A DNA stretch of 64,000 bases from Acridotheres tristis. Taxonomy: Eukaryota; Chordata; Aves; Passeriformes; Sturnidae. Both the position numbers and the translations under genes were made by a program. The notes beneath the pieces were generated by a model that searched no databases, was not told the origin of the DNA, and saw only the letters and a program-made list of their open reading frames with translations. Location of the stretch: positions 4,564,501-4,628,500 of the forward strand of contig CM072891.1 in the NCBI GenBank assembly GCA_037013685.1, in the 5' to 3' direction. Shown one piece after another: positions 14,385 through 28,296 of the stretch. Position 1 is the stretch's first letter. The number at the start of each line of letters is the position of its first letter.

Positions 14385-14532
14385 GCCCATCCCTGGCAGC
14401 GTTCAAGGCCAGGCTGAATGAGACATTGAGCTACTTGGTCTACTGGGAAGTGTCCCTGGCCCTGATGGGGCAGCTGGGACTAGGTGATCTTTAAGGTCCC
14501 TTCCATCCCAAACTATTCTAAGATTCTGTAAT
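14385..14532 (+). mobile_element. CR1 LINE 3' tail (plus orientation)
   Basis: Contains TTCAAGGCCAGGCTGAATG, GGTGATCTTTAAGGTCCCTT, CCATCCCAAACTATTCTAAG and GATTCTGTAA in CR1 tail order. About 150 bp and non-coding. Confidence 0.88.
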
Positions 14533-14794
14533 TTGATAATTCAAAAGAGCTGCTTAAAAGGAGCTTCTGAGTCAGCATTTGCTCAAAATGTCTTCCTTAA
14601 GCTTCACTTAAAATCCAAAACCAGCCAACGCTCTGCATGTCCTGCTTTCGGTAGGAACAAAACTGAGCAAGAAAACAAAGACACAGCAGCCGTTATAAGT
14701 GAAATAAACTTCCAAAGATCAGGTTAACATAGTTAATTCTTTTTCTTAAAGGACAATTAAACCTCCTTTTCCTTCAAAAGACATCCCTACTGAT

Positions 14795-14895
14795 TCATTA
14801 CTGGGAGGTGCCCCTGCCCATGGCAGGGGTGTTGGTACTAGATGATCTTTAAGATCCATTCTAATGCCTTAATATTCCATGATTCTATGATTACT
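14795..14895 (+). mobile_element. CR1 LINE 3' tail (plus orientation)
   Basis: A second short CR1 tail about 270 bp from the first. It includes CCTGCCCATGGCAGGGGTG, AGATGATCTTTAAGATCC and TCCATGATTCTATGATT. The two tails are different truncated copies in the same orientation. Confidence 0.85.
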
Positions 14896-16156
14896 AATGA
14901 TATTATCAGTTAGTATTTAAGTCTCACATGGTTGTCAATGGGATTTTACTGTATTTCTCTGTCAGCCTTACACGTGCTCTTGTTTTGAATAAGAATCAGT
15001 GTCCAAATATGTCCAAATAGTTTTCCATGAGTAATATTAAGATCTATTGCTTTAATTTTCACTATCGTCTTTGCTCCAAAGACTCTAGGAGAAAAAACAC
15101 TGCCAGATTATGACATGTCTAATGTGAGATTAAGAAGAAATTATCTAAATTCCACTCACTTTAGTGGGATGGCAGCCATTGAAACTGAAGTAGCGTAAGC
15201 TAGAATTCTGAAAACAGTTCCTAAACTATTAGAGAACTTCTCTAGTCTTTAGTTTTTTAGTTCTAAACAGTGGTAGATATAGCAGACTTTACCACTTCTA
15301 TTCCATCAAGGAAAGACAAATACTACCTAGATGATAACAAAAGAGACCAAAGACTAGACACAGACAACATTACACTGTTCCACCCACCTGCTGGTCCCTC
15401 CTTGAAAAGCTTTAGGTGAGCTAGAGACAAAAGCATAAGTAAGACTGTATTTAAGCTTCACTCAGGGAATTTGTATTTGACACTCATTAGCTACGTATTC
15501 TAGCAGGGAGTCTTGCACACCCCCTGCTTTTCATTCATTACTAAAAATATATAACTCAGTATTTTCAGCTCCCCCTTATATTGTCTTGCAAAAAATTATC
15601 AGCTGCTTGTGAACTGCCTAATTTCACTAGCACTGCCTATCAAATCAAACCAAAATCAAATAGCAAGTAATTAAATAAATTTCTACCATGTAAAAATATC
15701 CCATGGACATTCCTTGGTTAACCATGGGCCACATGCAGTAACACTATGAAAACAAAGCCACATCTGCAGTATCTCCCACTACCAAAAACAGGCCATGCAA
15801 ACCAAATACACTTGGAAATGTATTTATAAAGCTCTCAGCTTGATATATACACAGAATATCACATGCTGATTTTCTTCATTCCTCAAGACTTACAATTGGA
15901 AATCCATGCTCACTCATTATTGAATTTTCATGTTGTAAGGTAAGGGAAGGAGACCAAAGCAGATCAGAAAGCTTAGACTTTTCTGAGAGATTAATTCCCT
16001 ACAATCTGATTAGAAGACAAAAGTTTGGGGTGGGAACACTTTCAAGAATTCCTCATTTTGCCTTTCATTTCCAAAACATGCATATGAAAAAGAAACTTTT
16101 AGACTGTGCAATAGCATTGACTGATACTGCAGACATATGTGACAGACAAAAATATG

Positions 16157-16170
16157 CCACCAGGTGGCGG
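16157..16170 (+). promoter_or_regulatory. Candidate CTCF-binding motif
   Basis: CCACCAGGTGGCGG agrees with the core vertebrate CTCF consensus CCASYAGRKGGCRS at nearly every position. It lies in an FMN1 intron. Occupancy cannot be judged from sequence. Confidence 0.45.
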
Positions 16171-19100
16171 AAATAAAACATAAAAAATATTCCTGATGAT
16201 TAGTAAAATAGGAGGCATGCTTCACTGTTTTGCAAAGAAAATACACACTAATCCATGCATGCTTTTCCTAATGCATGAAAACTGAACACAAAATAAAATG
16301 TGGATGCTTTGGACAACCTATATAATCAAAATGTCTAATGTATGTTCAGTTTTAACACAACACAGAACTTGTCTGAACACAAAGCAGCAACAATGTTTAC
16401 AAATATACTCAACGAATGCTCATGAAAATCTTATAATACTGAGTGTGCTGCACTCTTCACCAACATTTCTAAAAGAAAAGAAGCATTCACTGGTCAACCT
16501 ACAACCCTAGAAATACTGGATAGGGTGGGTCACAATGTTTAGAAGGGAAATTTCCATTCTTCAAAACTGTTGCAAAAAGCAAGTATATGCATTCACATAT
16601 TCAGTATTACTCTACTGTGCTCACAACTGTGCTATGCAAGAATTACCTTCTCTTCTTTGATAATAAAACAACTTACCTAGTTAAATAATTTTAAATACAA
16701 TCTTACATGAAAACCTTTCCCACAGAAATCTCCATAACTCACATTTCAAGTAGATGGGTTACTATTCAAAACTTTACACAGCAATTTAGGAAACTTCTCT
16801 GCCATAATCTCAAAACTTCATGTAGAAAGAAGAAGCTTTGAAGTTAAATGACCTATATAGCCACTTCTGGTCAGTACACTCATTTTTGTAAAAAGCCATA
16901 CATATTAAACTCGGTGTGTAGGAACATGCAAAATAATGTTAACACAATTTTAAAGTAATTAGAGAAGAAAAGCTGGAAAACTTGAGTGCAATCTACCTTT
17001 CTTGAGATGTACCACACCCTGTAGTATAAAGAAAATCATTAACTTATAATTGCGCTGATTCATTAAATTTCAGAATAATGCAAGTTTCTTAATGTTTTCT
17101 CCCTGCATGGTAACCCTTGGTTCCATTTCAATATTCCCCTTTACTACAGCATTTGTTTCCTCCTCTATTTCTCCATGTACTTCTCATCGTTAACCACCAG
17201 GTGTCATAAGGGAACTTATTCACCACAGCTACACCTTCTAAATTATTTATTTTTACAGATGTATTGATGCGACCTTCCAGGCTTTCTCAGGCTACAGTCA
17301 TAAAACAGCAGCAAACTTTTAGGATTTTCTTTCAATAAAAATACACATGAAAAACTTTCAAAATCTAATTTGTTCAGTCTTGGATTGGTTTTTATAAAGC
17401 ATAACTACATTTAAACATCTTTTTATAACTAGGAAATTAAAACTTATTTATGCTCAAAGAAAGCCACAAAATTACCTGTCTTTCAGGGATAGGGGATTGC
17501 ATAAAACGATACTGTGTGTTGTTTTAAAACATTATTCTAATCCTCCTTCCCTCAACCCCATTCCATCTACTCCTATTTATCCTCTCTTCTTTACTTCCCA
17601 CTGTACTTGAACTTTTACAGACCAGTAACTTATTACATTAAGGATGCCAAATCCACAGACTGGGAAATGAGCAGACATCCTTCACATCAGCTTAGTTTTG
17701 GTTTGGGTGGGGTTTTTTTTTTCCGCTTTATTTTTGTTTGTTTTGGTTTTTTGTTTCATTTTTAAGACAATGAAGAACTCTCCAAACCTAAAATTTCAAA
17801 CATTCTCAGCACCTTAAAGATTCTGATTCAGTGAAAATATGGCAGATGTGAGGAAAGCAGAAAAACGAAGAGGGACCTGTGGAAAACAAACAGCACAAAA
17901 CAAGCCAAATGCTGTCAGGTACTTAAATAATACAGAGGACACCAAAGTAAACCTACAACAGGACACGAAGTATCTTCACATTAGCCACTGAATTCCCCAA
18001 AAATAACAGAACCGTGTCCACAAAGAACCAGCTTCCTATGGAAAAAACCAGCAGCCCCTTGATGGTCTGTTATGGAAATGAGGAAAACAGTTACTCCTCT
18101 TTCTGATTGCAAAGCAGTATAAAGCACTATTCAAAAGCAGTCACCTGAGTAACTTATCTGCCTGACCATTCCTCAGCTGCGAGGGGTTACAGTTACAGTT
18201 CATTTACCTGATAGCAGAGATGAATAGTTTGTCTTGTCATTTCACCCTCCCAGAAAGGCAACCCTAGAGGTACTGCTGCTGGAGACACTGAACACTAATT
18301 CTTCCTCATTAAACATCCTACCTCGTATTTACAAAACCAATCTATTACAGGATCACGTTCACCAATGCAATATGGTAAACAAGTAACTCTTTAACAGAAA
18401 ACATGAGGAACAGATTTATTACACAGTACATGTCTGTGCCATAGCAGAGGGAGCAAACTTGGCAGGACTGATACTGAATTTATCTAAAGAAAAGAAGAAA
18501 TCTAAAAAGCAGTTTTAAACGCAGGTGCAAATTTTCAGAAAGCATCATAACAAGTGAACAGCAAGACTGAAGAACAGGAAAGGGAATTCAATAAAACTCA
18601 AAGGCATTTCTGTTACACAAAGGGCTTCATATATTTTGAAACAGAACCATGGAAATAAAATACAAAGTCATTCTTCTTGTGTACACAATTGCTCTTTCTC
18701 TGTGTTTCAGTTACATAACAAGAATCATCTCGTAAAACCCTGTGACTGTTTTGGGTCTTTGCAAAATTGGATTGCTCAGGTCCATAGTGTAGTCTGCATT
18801 TCAAAATTAAAACTACAGTAAAAGAAATAATTCACACAATTTTCCTTCATTATATTCAGACAACAGATTAATCTTCTCACTAGGAAAATATAAAACTTAG
18901 AAATCAGCTTTCTACTGCGAGTGGACTAAAGCTGCTGTGTATGTGAATCTTAAGCGTGCTGGTATCCATGGCTACACATAAGTGAGTATGGAGACATTGC
19001 TTTGGCTACTGCAAAACCTGTCCTTGTCAGGCACCTGCTGCAAAGCATACACCCAGACTCAAAAACAACAGGTCTCCTAAAATTACAACAGTTCTACAGA

Positions 19101-22100
19101 GAGAATGCATAACAAAAAAAAAAGCCATGATTTTTACTGAAAAACTGGAGCATAACTCTTCTTCCCTCTCACCTTGTAGAACTCTAATCCTCATTGTATC
19201 AGAAGGCATGGACATTTTACCTCATGGCCTTAGGTACAGTTACCATTCTGTAACTGTGGGGTTGGTCTGGGTTTTCTTTTTTAAGATTTAAGTTTAAAAA
19301 GTCAGTATTCCTTCCTATTCTGCATCTCTATCTAACACTAAGAGCTTATAAACAGAAAGGGAATTTAATTTGACTTGAAAAATAGGTCAGAATTCTTATC
19401 CTAATTTTATGGATGGATAAACTGAAACTTGGAAAGCTTCCCAAAACTTTCCTGAAGCCATTCCAGAAAGTAGCAAAAAGACTGAAAATGGAACACAAAC
19501 ATCTTAACAACAAATATGAATCATCCACAGATGTCTATCTCTTTGTTCCTCTCTCAAGAGGCACCACATGAATGACAGTGAGGTGGGGAGGGAAAACCAA
19601 AGGATATTTTTGTTGCTTGATTGTTTTTGAGCATGGTTTTTGTTAGAATTTTCAAAGTAAATCTTAGCACATTGTGCTGCAAGATGTTTGGAAAAGTGAC
19701 TGCTGTAGTGATCAGCTCATGTACAAGCTCTCTATGGCTATAGAGATTTCTGAGCAGCACTATACCCAATACCTTCTAAATCCATAAAATCATAGCTTTA
19801 GCTATCATAAGTAAGGGGAAAAATGTCACTGTCACTCTAGAATATAATATGGCTACCAAAATCCGGCTTGTAATAATACCCCCAATTTCTCAAAAACAAC
19901 CAGTGTATATGATTATGAAATGAATTACATCTACCTGTCATGCTACACAATAAATGCAGTAAACTGTAGTAAAATAATTTATAAAAACTTCATGCACTTT
20001 GAGGTCACATCAAATTGATAAATTGATCAGTGATTCAATCACAAAAGCACTACCTTGAATAAATGCAAAATATCCTTTTTACTATACTGCTGCTTGATCT
20101 AATCCACTACAGTAAAATTTATAATAGAATCCCAGAACTAAACCCCAAACACCACACTGAAATGAAAGAAACTTAAGTTATTAAAACTTTTTTTTTATTC
20201 CCTTAGGATGAAATCAACTGTTGGTAGCCACTGTTAGAGCAACCTTTTTTTAGGACATTTAACATCAAGTATTGTCTTTCTTTTGAAGACAAACACAAAC
20301 TGTTCAAGGCCACAAAGGAAGCTTATGTTAAAGAAAGATAAGAAATCATGTTCTTATCTCTCATCTTTTTGTTCCAACCATTATGCCTCTCTTTTTCTCA
20401 CATAAGATGGTTATTTCCTGCATCTACATCATGGCCATAAAGGGATTATCTTGCTGGGAACTAAGAGTATAAGAGATCAAGGATTTAATATATTTTAGAC
20501 TTAGCAATAAACCTGTGCCATTATTTTGCATTTCATTCCTCATTTATCCAGATTATTTTTTGTCTAATAAGTCCTTTATCAGACACCTCCTGATTTTCTT
20601 ATTTGCCCTGTAAATTGTGCTTACACCATCACAGACTGTTATAGAAAATGTGGCACCATAGAGACAGCATTACCTCACTGCAGATTTAAAGACGATGAAC
20701 AGATAGACTATGAGAAAATGGGGTTTAAAAATGTTAAATACAGACATTTGAATTAAAAATAAAACACTGAAAAAACTAAAAAACCTCACAAAATGTATTA
20801 ATTTTCCAAGTGGCTTTTTTTAACGTTTTCTCCCACAGGACAGTCTCCCACAAGACTCTTTCTCATTACTTTTAACATTTCTCTTTTGCTAAGCAAAAGA
20901 CTAAACTCTCTCTGTTGTATGTAAGGAACTCCTGAAGGCTAAAATGGTATTGTTAATAACAGAATATATATATCTATATCACCTAACATGGAGACTGTTC
21001 TTCAAACATAAGTAGTTTTATGAGTTGCAGAGACCATGCCTAAATTCATTTTCCTGGACATGTGTCTGCCAGTGCTGACCTAGTCATACACAGTAGTTGA
21101 GATATTCATTATATGTGGATTCAATGTGATGCAGTATCACAGATGAATTTCTTCAGTATAGACATTAATTATCTATCTGGCTAGATATTTTCACCACACA
21201 TAATGGCTGGCATATCTACCCTTCTGCCAGAGTTAATGCTTAAAAATGTGAGAAGTCTGTCCAAGAATTATGGAGGAAAAACAAAAAAAAATTTTAAATG
21301 AAAGCAGAGAAACAGAAGTTTAGGACCAAAAATATATGCACAGAAAGTACCCTTTTTCTAGTCTTCCAGGACATAAATGTAGTACAGACTTTCTGGACTT
21401 CAGCTATTTTAGACACACTTCAAAGAAGTTCCAGTTTCTCTAGAGACTCGTGCAAGCAGCTTGTGCTAATTACAGAGAGCAAGTTCACAACACAGTCACT
21501 TGCTCTATGGAAACACATGCATTAAAGAATTAAGAAAACATAAGTTAAACCAAAACATTGCAACATCATCCATTCAACTCAAAACGAACAACCCAAGATT
21601 GGGATACTGCAGGAGACAATATTATGACTGCACAAGCAGTTATCAAATGCATGAAAAAAACCTGGTGCTCAGTTGTATCCCTAACTTCTTTCACTTGTAA
21701 TGTTCCTAACAGGCCTAGTCAGCCTCATACACGTGTTCCTTGTTATGTCCATTTGCTTTTCAGTTGGTTTCCCACACATGAAGCCAGACTATGAGCCTCA
21801 GAAGGGAGTTAGCTACTCCTCCAAGCTGCTATGAGTCACTGTGATGTCTGCTGCGTAGGCCAAATTAAGCCTGAATTTCTTGCTTCCACTAGGCAACAAG
21901 AACAATGAGGAAAAACACGACAAGGAGGTGAGAAAAGATCAAAAAGACAGGAATACGCTCCCTCAATATCCCTACCTTCCTGTCATAGTTGTCATAGTGC
22001 ATGGTGATGAAGACAGCAAATCAAAGACAGCGTAGAATTGCAAAAAAGATTATTGTATTCCAACTTTCAAGTTTTCAGTCTTACTTAAATCTTATTTTAT

Positions 22101-24708
22101 CATGACAAATGAAAAAAAACAACATGCTACCTCATAAAATATGTACATATTCGTGTACCCTGTTAGAAGTACAAAGATAAATGTTGACAAATTTATCCTT
22201 GGATGTGACCATATATTTTGTCTAAGCCTAAAATAAAGCTGTGCTAAATGAATACTTACCTAATAATTCATCCTCTTATTATTGTTTTTAAATAAATTCC
22301 TACTGTTTTGGTAGATGAAACCCTTAATCACAGAAATTAAAACACTAACATAAATTATTGACTGAAAGTTAATAAAACTAACCACTTCAGCATTTTTCGT
22401 GATCTAGATATTCAACTGTTCAGGAACATCAGTGGAGAAGGACTGGAATCACAAACGTCCCTGCTACACACAATTTTTGAACTCTATTCTGAGATCACAA
22501 ATTTTTCATTTGATCTTAGTAGTCAGGACAAGACACTGAGGTAAGAAATTGGGTTTTTGGTTTAGACCAGTCAATTTAAATATCGCAGATGTTTAACCTG
22601 TATTATAGCTTATTTTTAAGAAACCCACTTCATAAAAGCGGGTCAAGAAGCTCCTCAAGTATTTCTGGCTGGAAGGGAATTTTGGATGCAAAGGGGCATG
22701 AGGGGAAATGCCAGGATAGACATGCACTTTGAAGGTACCTACTAGTGTCAGAGAGAAGACTGTGAATTTAGAAGTTTTGCTGTATTGCCACATTCATATT
22801 CATTAAAAACACCACAAACCCCAGCAATAAGACCAACATTTGTCCTACTCTTATAACTGTATCCTCATGACTCATGAACAATACCTTGCTTCACTTGTAG
22901 GAGACTCCTGTGCATAATGCTTTAAAACAGTCCCACAAGTCCTCAGAACAGCCAGTGTAAGTGATCTATCATGTGCAACTTACAACTGCTTTCTGGGTAT
23001 CCCTAAGTAGCTGAAAGAAACAAACCTGCCAATCTCTGAGGCACACCTATAACTTTACTGAGGTCTTAACATAGTCTTAACATGCAAACATAGTCTTTGC
23101 CTATTTCCTTTAAAAGCACTGCTTACATCTCATCGCAGCTGAATCACCAGGGGTTTGTTTTCATTCAAATCCCTCTGCCAGACACTGGAGCAACTAATGA
23201 ACTGCAGAATCTGGTCTATAAAAATTTGACTTAGCAAACAAACCATCAACATGTTGATGACACTGCCACCCAAAATATCACAGTAACAAGAGTAACAATT
23301 TACATGGGCTCTAAGCCAGTCTGTCTTTCCCATTCAAATTTCAAGAAAGCATGACCTAATTTCTCTTCAAGTAGTAGAATCTGGAGCTTTTGTTAATTCA
23401 GTTTTCTTTTTTTATTTATTTAAGCGTATGTTTTGCCACAGATGATTAGTCATTAGAAGGAAAAATATTTGTTTGAGTAAAATTAAATATAGCAAGCATA
23501 TAGCCTCTAATAAAAATCCAAGAGGAACATCAACTTGCCAATAGCTGAATACCTGTCCTGGTCATCTAAGTGATAGACTCCCAAATTCAGATCAATCAGA
23601 TGCAACGTAAATTCAATTCTATATATTAGAACCATGTTGTTTTTGTTAAAACCAAGTTTTCTCAATCTTCCAACAACTTTTACGCTTCCAGTATTATTCC
23701 CACTCCACAAAAAAAGAAAGATTAAAGCAGAGAAAACTGAAAAAAGGGGAAGAAAGACTAAATAATAAAAAGCAATTGATAGAACAAATAGGAGTACTGT
23801 TTCTCAAATACAAGGTCAGATGGATATCCACTGGAATCAGAAAGAGCCACACAGCATCACTCTGAACAATTTCTCACAGCAAAGTAGTATAAAAGCTTTT
23901 TTTTAGTTCCACTTAATACTTTCTAGGTGGTATTTTCTAAAATCTCCAGGTACCTGAAAAAGAGATGGCCTATTGTCTTCACTTTAATATTTCAGATTAT
24001 TCCTCAGTTTATGGTTAATTTCTGAATATCAAGGAGTTCCTGTTTTACATTCAAGAATAAAAATTTTAACCCGAGTTGTGGTGGCTAAAATAATAACTTT
24101 CTCCCTTGTAAGTATCTTATGTAAATATCTAAATAACAAAAAAACCCAAGAGATATTTTTCTGTGGAAAGTTTATCTGATAATTAGCATTGCACTCTGGA
24201 CATACATAACCTCTCATACACTTGCATAGGACTCGCAATATATGTTGCTAGCTATAGAAGTGGCCCAACTGGATATGAGCATTTCTCTGTTCATACACAT
24301 GTTGCAATAATGGTGTTTTCATTCTGCAGCCAGACCAGAGCTCAGCAGGGAGCTGCCCCTCTGCACCAAGGCATCAGAAAAGGCAGTCACATTGCCACAC
24401 ATTCACCAATTTGTCACTCACTCATTTGAACAAAATCCCACTGGAAATAGACAACCTAATTTATCAAGAAAACCCCACTTCTTTCCTCATTAATTTGCGC
24501 ATGCAAGTTAGTAGATTTCAACACATATTTAGCCATTTACATTTAAAAATCAGGTGCAGAATTGAGAAGTAGCAGTAAACCACACATATGAAACATAAGG
24601 TCTGTTTTTCCAGATAAGAAATATTGTGACTTATGACCATCTCTGTATTAAACAAGACTAAAAATGTCAGAAACTAATTTCTGCAAATGCTTCACCTCTT
24701 TGTTTTAC

Positions 24709-24826
24709 CTGCTTCTGTGTACTTTAATCCTACTTTTACTTCTTCATGATTTGCTTTTGGTGGTGGCCAGACAGTCTGGAGTCTCCCTGGAGTCTTGTCA
24801 TCTTGCTCTGAGGGACTCAGGTCAGG
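24709..24826 (-). CDS. FMN1: FMN1 shared coding exon (118 nt)
   Basis: On the minus strand the acceptor reads taatttttaacag|CCTGAC and the donor reads GAA GCA G|GTAAAAC. The exon encodes 39 codons plus one base. It includes [20 protein letters not shown] and ends KVGLKYTEA. The human counterpart I remember has [20 protein letters not shown] and [17 protein letters not shown]. It enters in phase 0, so it accepts both the 37553 exon and the 26905 alternative first exon, and it leaves in phase 1, matching the 62-nt exon at 5918. It is therefore the point where the two N-terminal isoforms converge. An open frame on the plus strand over this region is only a shadow. Confidence 0.93.
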
Positions 24827-26904
24827 CTGTTAAAAATTACACAAGATAAAATTAATGTCTGCAGTATCAATTGATTCCAAACAGCAACTGTCATGCTCAG
24901 CTCTACACGTGTGCTCCAGAAAGATTATCTTCTCATTCTATTGATTGAAACAGTGCTGAGTTGGTTGGAAAGGACACAAATAAATCAGTGTAGAAAAATA
25001 TTTTTGAGGAGGAAAGTAGCATAATGCATATGACATGCAGTGATTTGTTGAAACTGTTCACATCACTGTGGAGAGCTGTCTGCCCTTTGGTGAACCACAG
25101 AGATGGTCACAAATGCTAGGGGCTTTTCCTGTATCTTTCTTCCAGAGAGAAATATCCCAGAGCGTGCTCCTCTGACAAGTAAACATTAGAGCAATTCACC
25201 TAAGACATCATTTGACAACGTAATTTTCTGGAAGCAGAGCTAGTTTATGAAATTCATGCCCCACCCCCAGCAGATTGCCCAGTCCACATACCAGGTAATA
25301 CTGCCACATCAAAGTAACGCTGCAGCTGTTAATGGGACTGCACTGTCAACTGGAACGCTAAAATAACTCTTTAAATGGGCAAGGGGGTGGAGGGGGAATG
25401 ACCCATTAGACAAGCATTCTTCTAGAACGATTTTTTGGGTGTTTTTTTGTATCTCCAATATTTCTGTAATCTGATTTGCAACATTTTACTACAAGTAATT
25501 GCATAGACACAAGTGCAACAACAGTGAAACCCTACATGAAAATGGCCCCATAAATGACCCACAGGAGCAAGGGAAAGGAAAGACTAGACCCGTGGACTCC
25601 GGCTTTGCCCTGAGAAAATACAGATTTGCACTAGACCGGACATTAAGCAGACATTTATAAAAGCCACTCCTGCAGACTCCTGTGCCTCCTCCCTCCCTGT
25701 GTGTGATGACAGCTTCTCAAATAGGTTTGCTGTGAGCCACACGAACGCTGACGCCAGCACAGCCGCTGTGTAAGCAGGAAGGAGCAAGCCAGGAATGGGA
25801 AGGGCACACACAGACTTCACTTACTGTACATTCCACAGCCAATGAATACCTGTTTTCTCCTCCCCAGAGGTAATTTACTACAAACTGGTATTATCGGTCT
25901 ACCCAAGTGTTGGCCAGGATTTTTACATGTTGCTTTTTTTTTATATATATTATGAAAAAATAAAAGTTTTAAAGACAGTATAACCAACACAGAAAATTAA
26001 TTTAAGTTGCTTCAGATTTAAGATCCAATCCTGAAAACTGAATCCTTCAGTAATTCCCCCTTCAGCCAACAACAGTCTCCTGGGCTAATTACGTCTGCTA
26101 AAGATGTGGCTGTAAGAACTTTGGGTTGGGGGAATGCCAACCCAAAGGTTACTCATTTAATTAAAGAGTTCAAATCACATTAAAAGTAATTTATGATTGT
26201 ATGAAAACATTGCATTGATATTTTTAATATACTAACTACATCTCCATATGCCTTGCAAACACTTATATTAATAAAAAACTTGAGCTGTCTAATTGAAATC
26301 ACCAAGTTACATCTGGATAAGGTTAAATGTTTATCAATATTTGAAAAGCCAGATATTATGCACGTAAACAAGAAAAAAAAACAAACTTCCTGTTCCATGT
26401 CTTGAACAAACTGAGCTGAAAATCATCTACAACTTCTTGTATCAACTCTTATGATAAAATTATTCCTACAGGTAAAATGCAATATTACTATTAGAAATAA
26501 AATACTCAATGAAAGACAACAGTGAGATTGATAAACTGTTAAATAATATTACAGTAAATATCTGCAGCATCAAACTATTTTAAAGCCATAATTAACATAC
26601 GGAGAACTGTTATTTAAAATCACAAACTGATTTTTAAGTTCTCACTTCTAACTGAGAGGCTTTTACTGTCACCATCAGTTGTGGCTGAATTCTGCTTCAA
26701 TTGCAGACGATCAAAAATTCTGAGAAATTAGCCCCAAGACTTCCTCGGCTGGGAATCCAAAATTTGAGATTGTCAAAAGAAGAGCAATTCTGACATTTTG
26801 ATCTTAAGTCCCCACCAATAATATTTAAACAAGAATCTAATCCTTAAACTAGAATTTAATCCTTCTACTTCCAGATCTTAGGAAGAAAAATTAATTCAAC
26901 CTAC
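24827..26904 (-). other. FMN1: FMN1 intron, 2.1 kb, downstream of the alternative first exon
   Basis: This intron runs from the GT at 26904-26903 to the AG at 24828-24827. A moderately GC-rich patch at about 25560-25870 stands out from its AT-rich surroundings. No coding exon is supported. Confidence 0.8.
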
Positions 26905-28296
26905 AGATTTGTCTGATGGTCCGTCCCCAGGTTTTGATTTTGACCTTTCAAATACAGCTTTCAAGGACTCTTTTTCATTTCTCATTTTGCGTTTCAGGGC
27001 TTCCAGCTCTGAAGTATCTGCAGTTGTTTCTTTCTTGGGAGGTCGCGTGAATAAGGCTTTAAAAGCATCCAGTGCAGATTCAGCAGGGCTTGATTTTATC
27101 TCCTCAGAGGGAAATCGTGGTTCTTTTTTGCTGGAGGCTTTGTTCTCTTGAGCTTCATCACTGTCCTCGGTCTCCCCAGATCCCTCACCAGAGTCCTCAG
27201 TTCTATCTTCATTCTTGGAGACCTCTATGTTTAACAAGTGCGAGAGTTGTTCTAGGAAAGTGGGATTCGCTTTAGGTTCAGATGATTTTTTTTTAATGGT
27301 CAAACCTGATGCAATACTGGATTTCTTAACAGGCTGTCGTAATTTAAGCAGAGCTAAATCATTCTCCCTTGGTTTAATTTCTGTAACAGTTTCCCCATCT
27401 TCTGTGGTTAGTCCCTTTTTCCTCACACGTAGTCCACTAAAGAAAGCAGGCAGCTGGAAAGTCTTTTCAGCCAGGGCTGTTTTTTGGAGTGATATATTAT
27501 CAACGGAAGGTCTTTGTTCTTCATCTGAAAGTTCTTGAGGGCATTCCCCTGTAGCAAGCAAATGAGTGAATTGCTCATCCATTAACATTTTGTCTTTTCC
27601 ACTGGAGTCATAGTGTAGAATACCGTCCAGCTCTTTTGTGGGCTGGTTAGAGAATGGCGGGTGTAACTCAATGTCGTCTGTATCCACAGTGTCATCACTG
27701 TTGCTGTGCCCTTCTGATTCTGACTCTTCCTTCTTTTGATTGCTATTGTCCAAGGCCTCAGCACACAAAGCAGCGTTTTTTAGCCCATATTTGCTTGCAT
27801 TGTTCTCATCGGTGTCTAGGTCCTTATTCTCCGTGTCCGATTCTGTGTCACTTGTTGTATGAACCAAAGTACCTTGCACAAGAATAGCATCCTTGTCATC
27901 ATTGTCCGATTCAGACAAAGAAGTCTGAACAAACCTCAGATGCTGAAGAAGTAATTCCTTTTGGTCAGCTAAGTCCAGCTCCAGGCCTGCTTGCCTGCCA
28001 GACATTGGGTCAGCTTGGCCACTGGTACTACCCACGCTGTGCTGATTTTCTGAGTCCTCATTACATCCATTATCATTCCTCTCATGCCAGGTGTTAGCCT
28101 GAGTATTTATATTGCTGTGCAAAGGTTGAAATGCTTTAAGCACTGTTTCTTCTTCGGGAGCTGTAGATTCAAGCTTAGTTGTAAATCCAAATAGTGTTTT
28201 CACAGAAAATGTAGTGAGTGGGTCAGGGTCGCTTTCTGCTGTGTTCTTCACGTCTACAAGCTCACTACAGTCAGGCATCCCATTACGTTCTTCCAT
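26905..28296 (-). CDS. FMN1: FMN1 alternative first coding exon (short isoform N terminus, 464 codons)
   Basis: The start is ATG at 28296-28294, in a strong context (A at -3, G at +4). An in-frame TAG at 28359-28357 bars any longer ATG-started product. The exon encodes 464 residues and ends AAA TCT|GTAGGT in phase 0; if the donor is not used, translation adds only Val-Gly before TGA at 26898-26896. Landmarks are SVKTLFGF at residues 31-38, an acidic Ser-rich centre with QGTLVHTTSDTESD at 141-154, FKALFTRPPKK at 412-422, and a charged helix SELEALKRKM at 429-438 that probably starts a coiled coil. These match my memory of the alternative human FMN1 N terminus (MKSLFGFTSKLE; RGTLVHTTSDSDSD). 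Most of the chain looks disordered. It replaces the long-isoform N terminus while keeping the downstream coiled coil and FH1/FH2 region. Confidence 0.92.

Larger units (their letters stand above)
5919..24708 (-). other. FMN1: FMN1 intron, 18.8 kb, between the 118-nt and 62-nt exons
   Basis: The intron is bounded by GT at 24708-24707 and AG at 5920-5919 on the minus strand. It holds CR1 fragments near 9.1-10.3 and 14.4-14.9 kb, a nested solo LTR at 9.55 kb and a possible LTR remnant near 13.3-13.7 kb. The rest (5.9-9.0, 10.3-13.2 and 15-24.7 kb) is AT-rich unique-looking sequence with homopolymer patches such as the T/G-rich stretch at 17695-17760. I see no exon there. Confidence 0.8.

Noticed and set aside
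17195..17210. CCACCAGGTGTCA as another CTCF site
   Set aside because: It has a mismatch at a key G of the core (GTGTC instead of GTGGC), so it is too weak to list.
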